Source: Roseinatronobacter thiooxidans (GTDB taxonomy: Bacteria > Pseudomonadota > Alphaproteobacteria > Rhodobacterales > Rhodobacteraceae). From it: 64,000 nucleotides of DNA. Below are positions 26,411 through 35,244 of this stretch, piece after piece. Location of the stretch: contig NZ_MEHT01000012.1 of NCBI RefSeq assembly GCF_001870675.1, positions 52,601 to 116,600 of the forward strand, read 5' to 3'. The position numbers and the translations under genes are program-made. The notes beneath the pieces are model-generated. The model was not told the origin of the DNA. It was given only the letters and a program-made list of their open reading frames with translations, and made no database searches. The stretch's first letter is position 1. Every line of letters starts with the position of its first letter.

Positions 26411-27380
26411 TCTGCGCAAGGAATGGCTGCTCAATGCCCTGCTGGCGGGTGCGCTTTTTGCTGTCCCCCTCTGGGCATGGATGGCGAATGAGCCGTTCAT
26501 CATCACACTCGCGACCCGTATCGCCATTCTGGCCATTGCCGCTGTGGGCCTGAATATCGCGCTGGGGCTGGGGGGTATGGTCAGCTTTGGCCATGCGCTG
26601 TATTTGGGTGTTGGCGGCTATGTAGCAGGGATTGCCGCCTATCACGCTTTCAACGGCACCACGGTCATGGGCCTGCCTGGCACCAACCAGATGCTGCCCA
26701 TCTGGGGCGTGGCGATGGTGGTGTCCGGGCTGGTCGCTGGCATCGTGGGCGCGCTGTCGCTGCGGACTTCAGGCATTTTCTTCATCATGATTACACTGGC
26801 CTTTGCGCAGATGGGGTTTTTCTTTACCCTGTCATGGCCCGCTTATGGCGGCGAAGACGGTTTGCCAATCTTTATGCGCAACCAGTTTCCCGGCCTGAAC
26901 ACGGCGCGGCCATGGGAATTGTTTCTGGTCGCTTATGGCGTGCTGCTGGTCACCCTCGCCCTATTTGCGATGCTGCGCGCCGCCCGCTTTGGCGCGGCCC
27001 TGATGGCCATTCGCCAGAACCCCGACCGCGCCGCCGCTATCGGCATTTCGCCCTTTGGCATCAAACTGGTGGCCTTTGTCCTGTCAGGCATGATCACAGG
27101 GCTGGCAGGCGCGATGATGGCCGACCTCACCCGCTTTGTCAGCCCCGCAATGATGGCATGGACCATGTCGGGCGAATTGATCGTCATCATCATTCTGGGC
27201 GGGGTGGGTCGCCTGTTCGGGCCAGTTGCGGGCGCGGCCATTCTTGTGGGGTTCGAGGTGTTCTTCGGCGGGCTGACCGAACATTGGAAACTCTGGCTGG
27301 GCCTTGTGCTGCTGGCAGTTGTGCTGTTCGCGCGCGGCGGGCTGATCGGACTGATCGCAGGAAGGGCGCAAAATGGCTGA
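26403..27380 (+). CDS. branched-chain amino acid ABC transporter permease (LivM type)
   Basis: A 325-aa permease. It has NIALGLGGMVSFGHALYLGVG in the first third, AIRQNPDRAAAIGISPFGIK as the ATPase-contact loop, and several membrane segments. Overlaps both neighbours by 8 bp, so the permease and ATPase genes are translationally coupled. Confidence 0.92.
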   Translation: MDNLRKEWLLNALLAGALFAVPLWAWMANEPFIITLATRIAILAIAAVGLNIALGLGGMVSFGHALYLGVGGYVAGIAAYHAFNGTTVMGLPGTNQMLPIWGVAMVVSGLVAGIVGALSLRTSGIFFIMITLAFAQMGFFFTLSWPAYGGEDGLPIFMRNQFPGLNTARPWELFLVAYGVLLVTLALFAMLRAARFGAALMAIRQNPDRAAAIGISPFGIKLVAFVLSGMITGLAGAMMADLTRFVSPAMMAWTMSGELIVIIILGGVGRLFGPVAGAAILVGFEVFFGGLTEHWKLWLGLVLLAVVLFARGGLIGLIAGRAQNG

Positions 27381-28125
27381 CCCCGTTCTGGACCTGCGCG
27401 GCCTGTCCAAAAGCTTCGGCGCGCTGAAGGCCACAGATGATGTGTCCCTCACACTGTACAAAGGGGAAATCCACGCGCTGATCGGTCCCAATGGTGCGGG
27501 CAAATCCACCTTGATGGGTCTGATCTCGGGCAAGACCGCGCCGGATGCAGGGCAGGTCATGCTGAATGGTGCCGATATCACCACGCTCTCTGTCGCGCGC
27601 CGCGCACGCGCGGGGCTGGGGCGCAGCTTTCAGGTCTCCTCGCTCATCCCCGACTACTCGGCGCTGCGCAATGTCATGCTGGCACTTCAGGCGCGCCAGG
27701 GGCACAGCTACCGCTTCCTGCGCCCTGTCAATCATGACGCACCCCTGCGCGATGGCGCGCGCGCCCTGCTGGCGCGTGTGGGTCTTGCCCCCCGCGCCTC
27801 GGTCGAGGCGGCGATGCTCAGCCATGGCGAAAGGCGGCTGCTGGAAATTGCTGTCGCACTGGCGCTGGCCCCCAAATGCTTTTTGCTGGACGAACCTATG
27901 GCCGGTCTGGGCGCGGAAGGAACTGCCCGCCTTGTCACCTTCCTGCGCGCCTTGAAGCAAGAAGCCCCGATCCTGCTGATCGAGCATGACATGGACGCGG
28001 TCTTTCAACTGGCCGACCGTATCTCGGTGCTGGTCTATGGCCGCATCATCGCCACCGGCAGCGCGGCAGAGATCCGCGCCAACCCGCAGGTCCGCGCCGT
28101 CTATCTGGGCGAGGAAACAGCATGA
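27373..28125 (+). CDS. branched-chain amino acid ABC transporter ATPase (LivG type)
   Basis: A 250-aa ABC ATPase: Walker A GPNGAGKST (about 38-46), signature LSHGERRLLEIA (149-160), Walker B LLDEPMAGLG (171-180). The signature has SHGE in place of SGGQ, which is usual for LivG. It pairs with the LivF-type ATPase as a heterodimer on the inner face of the membrane. Confidence 0.93.
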   Translation: MADPVLDLRGLSKSFGALKATDDVSLTLYKGEIHALIGPNGAGKSTLMGLISGKTAPDAGQVMLNGADITTLSVARRARAGLGRSFQVSSLIPDYSALRNVMLALQARQGHSYRFLRPVNHDAPLRDGARALLARVGLAPRASVEAAMLSHGERRLLEIAVALALAPKCFLLDEPMAGLGAEGTARLVTFLRALKQEAPILLIEHDMDAVFQLADRISVLVYGRIIATGSAAEIRANPQVRAVYLGEETA

Positions 28126-28811
28126 CCCCCCTTCTCGACCTCGAAAACCTGCATGTATTCTACGGTGCCTCGCAAGCGCTGTTCGGCGTCAGTTTGCAGG
28201 TCCGCGAAGGGCAGGCCGTGGCCCTGATGGGCCGCAATGGCATGGGCAAAAGCACCACCATCGCCACCGCCTGCCGCATGCTGCCCTTGCGCACAGGCGC
28301 AGTGCGCTTTGCGGGGCGCGATATCAGCGCCGCGCCATCGTTTCGCGCCGCGCGCCTTGGCATCGGGCTGGTGCCCGAGGGGCGGCGCTGCTTTCCCAAC
28401 CTGACCGTCACCGAAAACCTGATCGCCAGCGCGCGCCCCGGCCCTTGGGATCTGGCGCGCGTGCAGGGTTTCTTTCCACGGCTGGCCGAACGCACGCATC
28501 AGCTTGCCGCCACCCTGTCAGGGGGCGAGCAGCAAATGCTGGCCATTGGCCGCGCGCTTATGACCAATCCGCGCCTTCTGGTGCTGGATGAAGCGACAGA
28601 GGGGCTGGCCCCTGTCATCCGTCAGGAAATCTGGGCCGCGATAACCAAGCTGAAAGCTGATGGCCTGTCCATTCTTCTGGTGGACAAGACGCTGTCGGAA
28701 ATCCTGCCTTTCGCAGATCATTGCGTGATACTGGAACGCGGCGCCGTCGCGTGGCAGGGCCAGCCCGAAGCCCTGTCTGCCGACATTGCCACCACTTATC
28801 TGGGCGTCTGA
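28122..28811 (+). CDS. branched-chain amino acid ABC transporter ATPase (LivF type)
   Basis: A 229-aa ABC ATPase: Walker A GRNGMGKST (about 37-45), signature LSGGEQQML, Walker B LLVLDEATEGLAP, and the LivF-typical end of short length. It overlaps LivG by 4 bp and is the last gene of the operon, followed by a short AT-rich hairpin. Confidence 0.93.
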   Translation: MTPLLDLENLHVFYGASQALFGVSLQVREGQAVALMGRNGMGKSTTIATACRMLPLRTGAVRFAGRDISAAPSFRAARLGIGLVPEGRRCFPNLTVTENLIASARPGPWDLARVQGFFPRLAERTHQLAATLSGGEQQMLAIGRALMTNPRLLVLDEATEGLAPVIRQEIWAAITKLKADGLSILLVDKTLSEILPFADHCVILERGAVAWQGQPEALSADIATTYLGV

Positions 28812-28814
28812 TCC

Positions 28815-28831
28815 ATTTTCTTGCGAAAAAT
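28815..28831. terminator. short AT-rich hairpin between convergent genes
   Basis: ATTTTC, loop TTGC, GAAAAAT (one bulged A). It lies between the end of the LivF-type gene and the end of the convergent EamA transporter gene and may end transcripts from both sides. Weak stem, so only a candidate. Confidence 0.4.
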
Positions 28832-28852
28832 ACTCAAGGCGGGCGTGCCCCC

Positions 28853-29719
28853 TCAGGGGATACGCGCGCGCTGCACGGCCAGAATGCCACCCATGATCAC
28901 CAGCACGCCGATCACGTCGAACACACCCAACCGCTCGCCCAGCAAGACCGCCGCCACCGCCACTCCGAAAAACGGGTTGAGGAAATGAAAGGTCGCCGCC
29001 TGCACTGCGCCAATACGCGCGACCAGCAGGAACCACACCCATGTCGCCGCCAGCCCCGGCACCAGCACGGTATAGCTGAACGCCCCCAATAACTGCCATG
29101 TCCAGTTGACCTCTGGCACCTCCAGCAGCGTTGCGGGCACAATCAGGATTGCCGCGCCCACCAGCATTTGCATGCCCACGATTGTCAGCAGGTTGCCGCC
29201 TGTGCCCGATGCCCCGCGCATGCTCATGGTTGCGACTGTCAGCGACACAACCCCCAGCACGCAAAGCGCCACACCAAACAGGTCCAGCCCGCCTGTGATC
29301 CGCGCGCCCATGATCAGCGCCACCCCTGCGAACCCTGCAAACAGCCCCGCAATCGCCAAGGGGCGCAGGTATTCGCGCAAGATCAGCCACCCCGACAAGG
29401 CAACCAGCAGCGGCATGGTCGACGCGATAATCGCCGCGACCGACGCCTCGACTGTCTGCATCGCCACGAAATTCAGCCCCAGATACAGCGCATTTTGCGA
29501 GATGCCGAACACGATGGTTGCGCGCCATTGCGCAGGCGTCAGCCGCCAGCTTTGCCCCAGTGCGCGCGCAATCGCCAAGCCGATCAGGCCGGAAATCAGA
29601 AACCGCAGGCTGAGGGCATAAAGCGGCGGTGCATCCGCCACGATCATCCGTGCCGAGGTAAAGGCCGAAGACCACATCAGCGCAAAGGCCAGCCCCATCG
29701 CAATTGCGCGTATATCCAT
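28853..29719 (-). CDS. DMT-family (EamA) transporter
   Basis: A 288-aa inner-membrane protein with about ten membrane segments in two EamA repeats (MGLAFALMWSSAFTSARM at the start; FHFLNPFFGVAVAAVLLGE in the second repeat). Family members export amino acids, metabolites or drugs; substrate unknown. The ATG at 29719 follows AAGGGG. It is 11 bp after the MATE gene on the same strand, so the two exporters form an operon. Confidence 0.9.
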   Translation of the reverse strand: MDIRAIAMGLAFALMWSSAFTSARMIVADAPPLYALSLRFLISGLIGLAIARALGQSWRLTPAQWRATIVFGISQNALYLGLNFVAMQTVEASVAAIIASTMPLLVALSGWLILREYLRPLAIAGLFAGFAGVALIMGARITGGLDLFGVALCVLGVVSLTVATMSMRGASGTGGNLLTIVGMQMLVGAAILIVPATLLEVPEVNWTWQLLGAFSYTVLVPGLAATWVWFLLVARIGAVQAATFHFLNPFFGVAVAAVLLGERLGVFDVIGVLVIMGGILAVQRARIP

Positions 29720-29730
29720 GGACTTGCCCC

Positions 29731-31107
29731 TTACTTTGCCCAAGGTTGGGCATCTGCCCGCCCCGGTCCGCGCCAGAAGCGCAGCATCAACAACACAGCC
29801 GCAACAGACAGCCCCACGACCAGCCCGGCCCAGACCCCTTCGCCCCCCCAGCCCAGCACAATGCCGAACAGATAGCTGGCCGGCAGGCCCACGCCCCAAT
29901 AGCTGAAGGCCGCAATCAGCATCGGCACGCGCGTATCCTGCACCCCGCGCAGCAAGCCCATCGCCATAACCTGCGCACCATCTGCCAGCTGGAACACGGC
30001 CGCCACTATCAGAAAGGACGCGCCGATCACGATGATCGTTGCGCGCGCGGGTTCATCCGGGGACAGGAATAGCCCCACCAGAAACGGACCTGCCGCGAAA
30101 TACAAGATCATCGTCGCAGTCGCAAACGCCATCGAAACCGCCACTGCCACAGTCGCACCCGCGCGCAACCCCGCCTGATCGCGCTTTCCGCGCGCACGGC
30201 CCACCAGCACAGTGGCCGCATTGGAGAAGCCCAGATGCACCATGAACAGCATCGCCGAGATTTCCAGCGCAATGCCATGCGCGGCCAGTTCATGCGTGCC
30301 AATCCAGCCCACCATCACAGTTGCCGCCGAAAACAGCGCCGTTTCAGCCACCAGCGCCACGCCAATCGGCCAGCCCAGCCGCCAGACCTGCCCCATCGCC
30401 TGCCAGTCGGCACGCCAGAACCGCTGGAACAGCGTGTAGCGCTTCAGCGCGGGTTGCAGCGCGCAATACAGCGCCAGCGCGCCCGCTGTCACAAGATTGA
30501 CCGCAATTGTGGCAATCGCCGCACCGCGCACGCCCATTTCGGGCATGCCCAAATTGCCGAAAATCAAGACCCAGTTCAGCCCGATGTTCAGCACCACCGC
30601 CGCAACCGTGATCCACAGCGCCACCTGCGTATGCCCCAGTGCTGCAAGGTAGTTTTTCAGCACCATGACAATCAGCGCAGGCACCAGCGAAAAGCCCAGA
30701 AGCCGCATATAGGCTTCGGCCAGCGGGATCACATCTTCCGGCTGGCCCAGCAGAGTCAGCAGCGCGCCCGAAAACCAGAACACAGGCAGTGCACCCAGTC
30801 CAAAGGCAATCGACAGCCACAGCCCCATGCGCGTGGCGCGCCGCACTTCGGTTTCCTGCCCCGAGGATGCCGCCGTGGCCACCATTGGCATGACCGCATT
30901 GGCAAAGCCTGTGCCAAAGGTGAAAACCGCAAAAAACAGCGCCGCCCCCAGCACACCCGCCGCCAGATCAACCACGCCATACCAGCCCAGCATGATCGTG
31001 TCAGTGACAGCTAGCATGAACTGCGCCAGATGACTGCCCGCAAGGGGCAGTCCCAGCGCCAGAACACGGCGCAGATTTGTGCTGAAAACGGGCAAGCTTG
31101 CGTTCAT
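29731..31107 (-). CDS. MATE-family efflux transporter (NorM-like)
   Basis: A 458-aa protein with twelve membrane segments in two MatE repeats. It has GLPLAGSHLAQFMLAVTDTI at the start and GWPIGVALVAETALFSAA opening the second half. Cation-coupled multidrug export is the family role. It is first in an operon with the EamA transporter. No regulator is adjacent. Confidence 0.93.
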   Translation of the reverse strand: MNASLPVFSTNLRRVLALGLPLAGSHLAQFMLAVTDTIMLGWYGVVDLAAGVLGAALFFAVFTFGTGFANAVMPMVATAASSGQETEVRRATRMGLWLSIAFGLGALPVFWFSGALLTLLGQPEDVIPLAEAYMRLLGFSLVPALIVMVLKNYLAALGHTQVALWITVAAVVLNIGLNWVLIFGNLGMPEMGVRGAAIATIAVNLVTAGALALYCALQPALKRYTLFQRFWRADWQAMGQVWRLGWPIGVALVAETALFSAATVMVGWIGTHELAAHGIALEISAMLFMVHLGFSNAATVLVGRARGKRDQAGLRAGATVAVAVSMAFATATMILYFAAGPFLVGLFLSPDEPARATIIVIGASFLIVAAVFQLADGAQVMAMGLLRGVQDTRVPMLIAAFSYWGVGLPASYLFGIVLGWGGEGVWAGLVVGLSVAAVLLMLRFWRGPGRADAQPWAK

Positions 31108-31148
31108 GTGGCAGGGTTAGCGCCAAGCGCAAGGCGCGGCAAGTCGGC

Positions 31149-32039
31149 TTAGAAAGTTTTTAACATGTTCAGCGCCACAAACAGAATGAACAGCCCCGCC
31201 AGCCCTTCCAGCGCCGCACCAAACAGGCGCGCGCGCCCCGGAGTCTGCGCCCAGCCCAACACCCCGTCGCGGGCCAGAACTGCGGTTGATGCAACTGCGA
31301 TGGTCACCGCAGCCGTGCCCAGCGCCATCACCATCACCGCGACGATGCCCTGCCAGACCAACCCCATACGCCATGTCAGAATCAGCACAAACAGCGCGCC
31401 GGTACAGGGCCGAATGGCAATTGCGCCGACCAGCAGCGCCATATCGCGCCACCCCTTTGCTTGCGCCACCTCATGCATGTCGGGGCCATGCCGATGGCCG
31501 CAGCTGTCGCAATGGCCGTGCTCTGTCACCATGACAGGGGCGGCCATCGTCTGGCGGATGACCTTGCGCGCCGCGCGGCTCAAAAGCCACAAGCCGATCA
31601 GCGCGATTGCGATCAGGCTGGCACGTTCCAGCCAGATATCGCCTGCCATCTGCATCGCCTCGCGCGAGGCGTCAAAGATCAGCACCCCCGCATAGACCAG
31701 CGCAATGGCACTCGCCCCTTGCGCCAAGGACGAGATCAACCCGATCCCCACCATGCGCCCCAGCGGCACCTGACTGCCCGCGCCATATGCGCCCAGCAGA
31801 AACTTGCCATGCCCCGGCCCGACTGCATGGACAAACCCATAGGCGAAACACAGGCCCCAAAAGGCCGCAAGCGCGCCCGGCTCGCCCCTGCGCAGGGCGC
31901 GCAGGCCCAGCGCCATCTGGTCCTGAAACCCGCGCTGCGCGGCCTGCGCCCAATGCGCGATCTGGTCCATGCCGCCCGCCAGATAGGCCAGCGCGGCAAG
32001 CCCCCCCGCCAGTGCGATCACGATCAGGGTGCGGTGCAT
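31149..32039 (-). CDS. NicO-family nickel/cobalt transporter
   Basis: A 296-aa membrane protein with the NicO motif HAVGPGHGK (about 71-79) and a His/Cys-rich loop EHGHCDSCGHRHGPDMH (about 173-189) that could bind metal. A second motif IRPCTGALFVLIL is also typical. RcnA-like members export, others import nickel or cobalt. It overlaps the DUF1007 gene by 16 bp, a common pairing. The cobalamin operons in this window make cobalt a plausible ligand, but this is inference. Confidence 0.88.
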   Translation of the reverse strand: MHRTLIVIALAGGLAALAYLAGGMDQIAHWAQAAQRGFQDQMALGLRALRRGEPGALAAFWGLCFAYGFVHAVGPGHGKFLLGAYGAGSQVPLGRMVGIGLISSLAQGASAIALVYAGVLIFDASREAMQMAGDIWLERASLIAIALIGLWLLSRAARKVIRQTMAAPVMVTEHGHCDSCGHRHGPDMHEVAQAKGWRDMALLVGAIAIRPCTGALFVLILTWRMGLVWQGIVAVMVMALGTAAVTIAVASTAVLARDGVLGWAQTPGRARLFGAALEGLAGLFILFVALNMLKTF

Positions 32040-32683
32040 GAAATCCGCACCTCTTCTGCAAACAGCGCGCCTACAGCGGGAAAGTCGGCCTCGATATCGC
32101 CGCCCGCGCCCAGCACCTCTTCCAGTGCCGCTTCCATCTGTGCGCCTGCCACGCTCCAGTCGGGTTCAAACACACGGACCGTGCAATCGCTGCGCCCCCG
32201 CACCTTTGGGGTGCCGACAATGCCGTAACTGGTATAATAGGTGGGGTCATAGACGGCCAGTACCCATTCCTGCGCGGGGTCTGGCTGGTCTTCCAGCAGG
32301 CGCAGATGCCGCGAGGTCAGCTGCCCGTCGCGGTAATCCGAGGCCCATTCAACCGGCCCGCTTAACGCAAGCGGCGCGCCATTTTGCGTGGCATGGGTGT
32401 CGCCGTGGTAATCCTCGATCCAGTTCATGTCGAAGCCGTCCAGCGCGGCGCGCTCCTCCTCTGAAATCTCGCCGGTAAAATCGGGGTCCAACCCCAAGTC
32501 AGACACAAGCAGCATGGAAAACATCGGATCATAGGCCCATGATATCCAAACCCCCTCGGGGGCGCCATCGCTGTCAAAGACGATTTCCAACTCCACATCC
32601 ACAAAAATATGCGGATGCGCCAAGGCAGGGCTGCCCAGCCCAAAGGCGCAGCACGCAGCGACGAAAATCTGCAAAAGTCTCAT
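32024..32683 (-). CDS. DUF1007 periplasmic protein, partner of NicO transporter
   Basis: A 219-aa exported protein: signal peptide about 1-22 (ending SPALA), then mature HPHIFVDVELEIVFD, whose first His residues are typical for DUF1007 and may bind metal. Acidic overall. GGAGGGG precedes the ATG at 32683. It is the first gene of the pair with the NicO transporter and overlaps it by 16 bp. Probably a metal-handling periplasmic factor; the exact role is unproven. Confidence 0.88.
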   Translation of the reverse strand: MRLLQIFVAACCAFGLGSPALAHPHIFVDVELEIVFDSDGAPEGVWISWAYDPMFSMLLVSDLGLDPDFTGEISEEERAALDGFDMNWIEDYHGDTHATQNGAPLALSGPVEWASDYRDGQLTSRHLRLLEDQPDPAQEWVLAVYDPTYYTSYGIVGTPKVRGRSDCTVRVFEPDWSVAGAQMEAALEEVLGAGGDIEADFPAVGALFAEEVRISCTAP

Positions 32684-32744
32684 CTGCCCCTCCGGTTTGG
32701 CGCAAAACCTACAACCCGCGCGCTTCTCCCACAAGTCACGCTTG

Positions 32745-32821
32745 GGCGATCTGCACCGCGGCGCTGCGGCGCGCAAGGGTGGGTGGGTGGGGCGCGTTGC
32801 AGCGGCGCGGTGCAGATCGCC
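32745..32821. repeat. 30-bp inverted repeat with G-quadruplex loop after nadC
   Basis: Arms 32745-32774 and 32792-32821 pair at 27 of 30 positions. The 17-nt spacer is G-rich, and with the first arm base reads GGGTGGGTGGGTGGGG (32777-32792), four G runs joined by single T, a textbook parallel G-quadruplex motif on the plus strand. The structure ends 6 bp before the nadC stop codon and precedes the DUF1007 gene on the same strand. It lies outside any gene. Confidence 0.8.
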
Positions 32822-32827
32822 TCTGGT

Positions 32828-33676
32828 TCAGAAATCCAGCCCCAGATCCAGAACAGGGGCCGAATGGGTCAGCGCGCCTACGGAAATGAAATCAACCCCC
32901 GTTGCCGCCACTTCGGCGATCCGCTCCAGCCGCATGGTGCCCGATGCCTCGGTCACCACCTGCCCGGCCACACGCTGCACCGCTGCTGTCAGGTCGGCTG
33001 TCGTCATATTGTCCAGCAACACCACATCCGCGCCGCCGGTTGCCAGCACATCTTCCAGTTGGGCCAGTGTATCAACCTCGATCTCGATGCGGCGCATGTG
33101 GCTGGCGCTTGTGCGCGCGGCGCGCAGCGCGGGCACAATGCCGCCCGCCGCCGCGATGTGGTTGTCCTTGATCAACAGCGCATCCGACAGCCCGAAGCGA
33201 TGCGCCGCACCGCCCCCATGCAGAACCGCCTGCTTTTCCACCAACCGCAAACCCGGCGTCGTCTTGCGGGTGCAGGTGATGCGCGCCGATGTCCCTGCAG
33301 TGCGCGCCACGAAAGCCGCCGTTAGCGTGGCAATGCCTGACAGGCGGCCTGCGAAATTCAGCGCCACACGCTCGCCCGCCAGAATGGATGTGGCCGCCCC
33401 TTCAATCGTCATGACTGTCTCGCCTGCTACGACTGCGCTGCCATCCGCGCGGTGGACAGTCACCACTAGCGACGGGTCGACAAGCCGGAGCGCGATTTGC
33501 GCCAGTTGCATGCCCGAGATCACACCATCCTGCCGCGCATTCAGCCTTGCACTGTAGCGCAGGCCCTGCGGGATCACCGCAGCCGAGGTTACATCGCCCG
33601 AAGGCCCCAGATCCTCGATCAGGGCCGCGCGCACCAAAGGTTCAACCAGCAGGTCGGGCAAGGGGGAATGTGTCAT
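32828..33676 (-). CDS. nadC: nicotinate-nucleotide diphosphorylase (carboxylating)
   Basis: A 282-aa quinolinate phosphoribosyltransferase, the last step of the de novo NAD pathway from aspartate. Motifs: ALIEDLGPSGDVTSAA at the start, NFAGRLSGIATLTA, TCTRKTTPGLRLVEKQAV, HRFGLSDALLIKDNH, and TGADVVLLDNMT. It overlaps nadB by 4 bp and is the last gene of nadA-nadB-nadC. Confidence 0.97.
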   Translation of the reverse strand: MTHSPLPDLLVEPLVRAALIEDLGPSGDVTSAAVIPQGLRYSARLNARQDGVISGMQLAQIALRLVDPSLVVTVHRADGSAVVAGETVMTIEGAATSILAGERVALNFAGRLSGIATLTAAFVARTAGTSARITCTRKTTPGLRLVEKQAVLHGGGAAHRFGLSDALLIKDNHIAAAGGIVPALRAARTSASHMRRIEIEVDTLAQLEDVLATGGADVVLLDNMTTADLTAAVQRVAGQVVTEASGTMRLERIAEVAATGVDFISVGALTHSAPVLDLGLDF

Positions 33677-35241
33677 GTCATCTCCGTGCAGGCGGCTTGG
33701 CGCAGGCGCAAGGCGTCATTCAATGTCAGCCGAGAGCGCTGCGCCTTGTCCGGGTTCGTGTCGGGGTAATCGTCGCGCCAATGCGCGCCCCGGCTTTCGC
33801 AACGGGCCAAAGCACAGGCCGCAATCAGCGTGGCCGTCGCGCACATATTCTGAAAATCGGGCGAGTCGGGCTGTGCTTGTTCAAGCGCTGCGATCTGCGC
33901 CAGCGCCTGTTGCAACCCCGCGCCAGTGCGGCGCACGCCCACCAGATCGGTCATCAGATGGCGTAGCGCTGTCACTGCATCTGGTGCAGGCAGCACACCG
34001 CCAGACAGGAAGGGCAGCTCAAGCGGCACGGGGTCGGCGGCAGGTGCCGACCAATCCTGACGGATATCTTGCGCGGCGCGTCGGGCAAAGACCAGCGCCT
34101 CCAACACCCCGTTAGAGGCAAGGCGGTTCGCCCCGTGCAACCCGGTCGAGGCCGCTTCGCCACAGACCCATAATCCGGGCAGCGAGGATCGCCCCCGCGC
34201 ATCGGTCGCAACTCCGCCCATATGATAATGCGCCGCTGCGGCCACAGGGATTACGGCGTGTGCCGGGTCCAGCCCCGCCTTGCGGCAGGCGTCCGTCACT
34301 GCGGGAAAGCGCGCGTATATTTCCGCGCCAATCGCTGCGCGCGTATCCAAAGCGGGCCGTTTGCCCGCCTGTGTCTGCGCGAAAACCGCACGGGCCACGA
34401 TATCACGCGGCGCAAGTTCGGCCAGATCGTGCACAGCCGCCATGAAATAATCGCCATCCGAATTGACCAGCAGCGCGCCTTCGCCGCGCAAGGCTTCGGT
34501 TGCCAGCGGGGCTGGGTCCAGCCCCAGATCCATTGCGGTGGGGTGGAACTGCACGAATTCCATATCCGCCATTTCCGCACCCGCCCGCGCGGCCAGCCCC
34601 ATCACCTGCCCGCGAATGCGCGGCGGGTTGGTTGTCAGCGCGTATAACCCGCCAGAGCCACCGCCCGCCAGCAACACCGCAGGCGCATGCAGCGTCACAG
34701 GTTTCGAGACGCCCTCTCCCTCTAGCCGGGCCAGCATCACGCCGGTGACGCGGCCTGCATCCACAACCAGCCCTTGGGCCACAACCCGTTCCATCACCTG
34801 CACCGACGGGGTGGCGCGGACAGTGGCTATCAGGGTTTCCATAATCTTGCGGCCTGCCTGATCGCCCTTGACCCGCACCACGCGGGCGGTGGAATGCGCG
34901 GCCTCGTGGTTCAGGATGTAATTGCCTGCGCCATCGCGGTCAAAAGGGGTGCCAGCATCCGTCAGGTCAAGAATATGGTCACGCGCCGCCGCAGTGACCA
35001 GCGCTGCGATTCCCGCGTCCACCGTGCCCGCGCCTGCAAGCACCGTATCGCGCGCATGGGCTTCGGGCGTGTCGCCCTGCGCCATCGCCGCCGCAATACC
35101 CCCCTGCGCCCAAGCGGAAGAGGCCCCTTCGCCCAATGTCTCGGGCGAGATGATCAGCACAGGCAGCGGGGCCAGTGCCAGCGCGGCATATAAGCCACCC
35201 AGACCCGCCCCCACAATTACGACGCGGTCAGTCGTGACCAC
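33673..35241 (-). CDS. nadB: L-aspartate oxidase
   Basis: A 522-aa FAD-dependent enzyme that converts aspartate to iminoaspartate for NadA. FAD-binding VVIVGAGLGGLYAALAL at the N-terminus, SSAWAQGGIAAA, the catalytic-domain FVQFHPTAMDLGL, HYHMGGVATDARGR and CGEAASTGLHGANRLASN. The C-terminal helical region is complete. It lies 3 bp after nadA and overlaps nadC by 4 bp. Confidence 0.97.
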   Translation of the reverse strand: MVTTDRVVIVGAGLGGLYAALALAPLPVLIISPETLGEGASSAWAQGGIAAAMAQGDTPEAHARDTVLAGAGTVDAGIAALVTAAARDHILDLTDAGTPFDRDGAGNYILNHEAAHSTARVVRVKGDQAGRKIMETLIATVRATPSVQVMERVVAQGLVVDAGRVTGVMLARLEGEGVSKPVTLHAPAVLLAGGGSGGLYALTTNPPRIRGQVMGLAARAGAEMADMEFVQFHPTAMDLGLDPAPLATEALRGEGALLVNSDGDYFMAAVHDLAELAPRDIVARAVFAQTQAGKRPALDTRAAIGAEIYARFPAVTDACRKAGLDPAHAVIPVAAAAHYHMGGVATDARGRSSLPGLWVCGEAASTGLHGANRLASNGVLEALVFARRAAQDIRQDWSAPAADPVPLELPFLSGGVLPAPDAVTALRHLMTDLVGVRRTGAGLQQALAQIAALEQAQPDSPDFQNMCATATLIAACALARCESRGAHWRDDYPDTNPDKAQRSRLTLNDALRLRQAACTEMT

Positions 35242-35244
35242 AGA

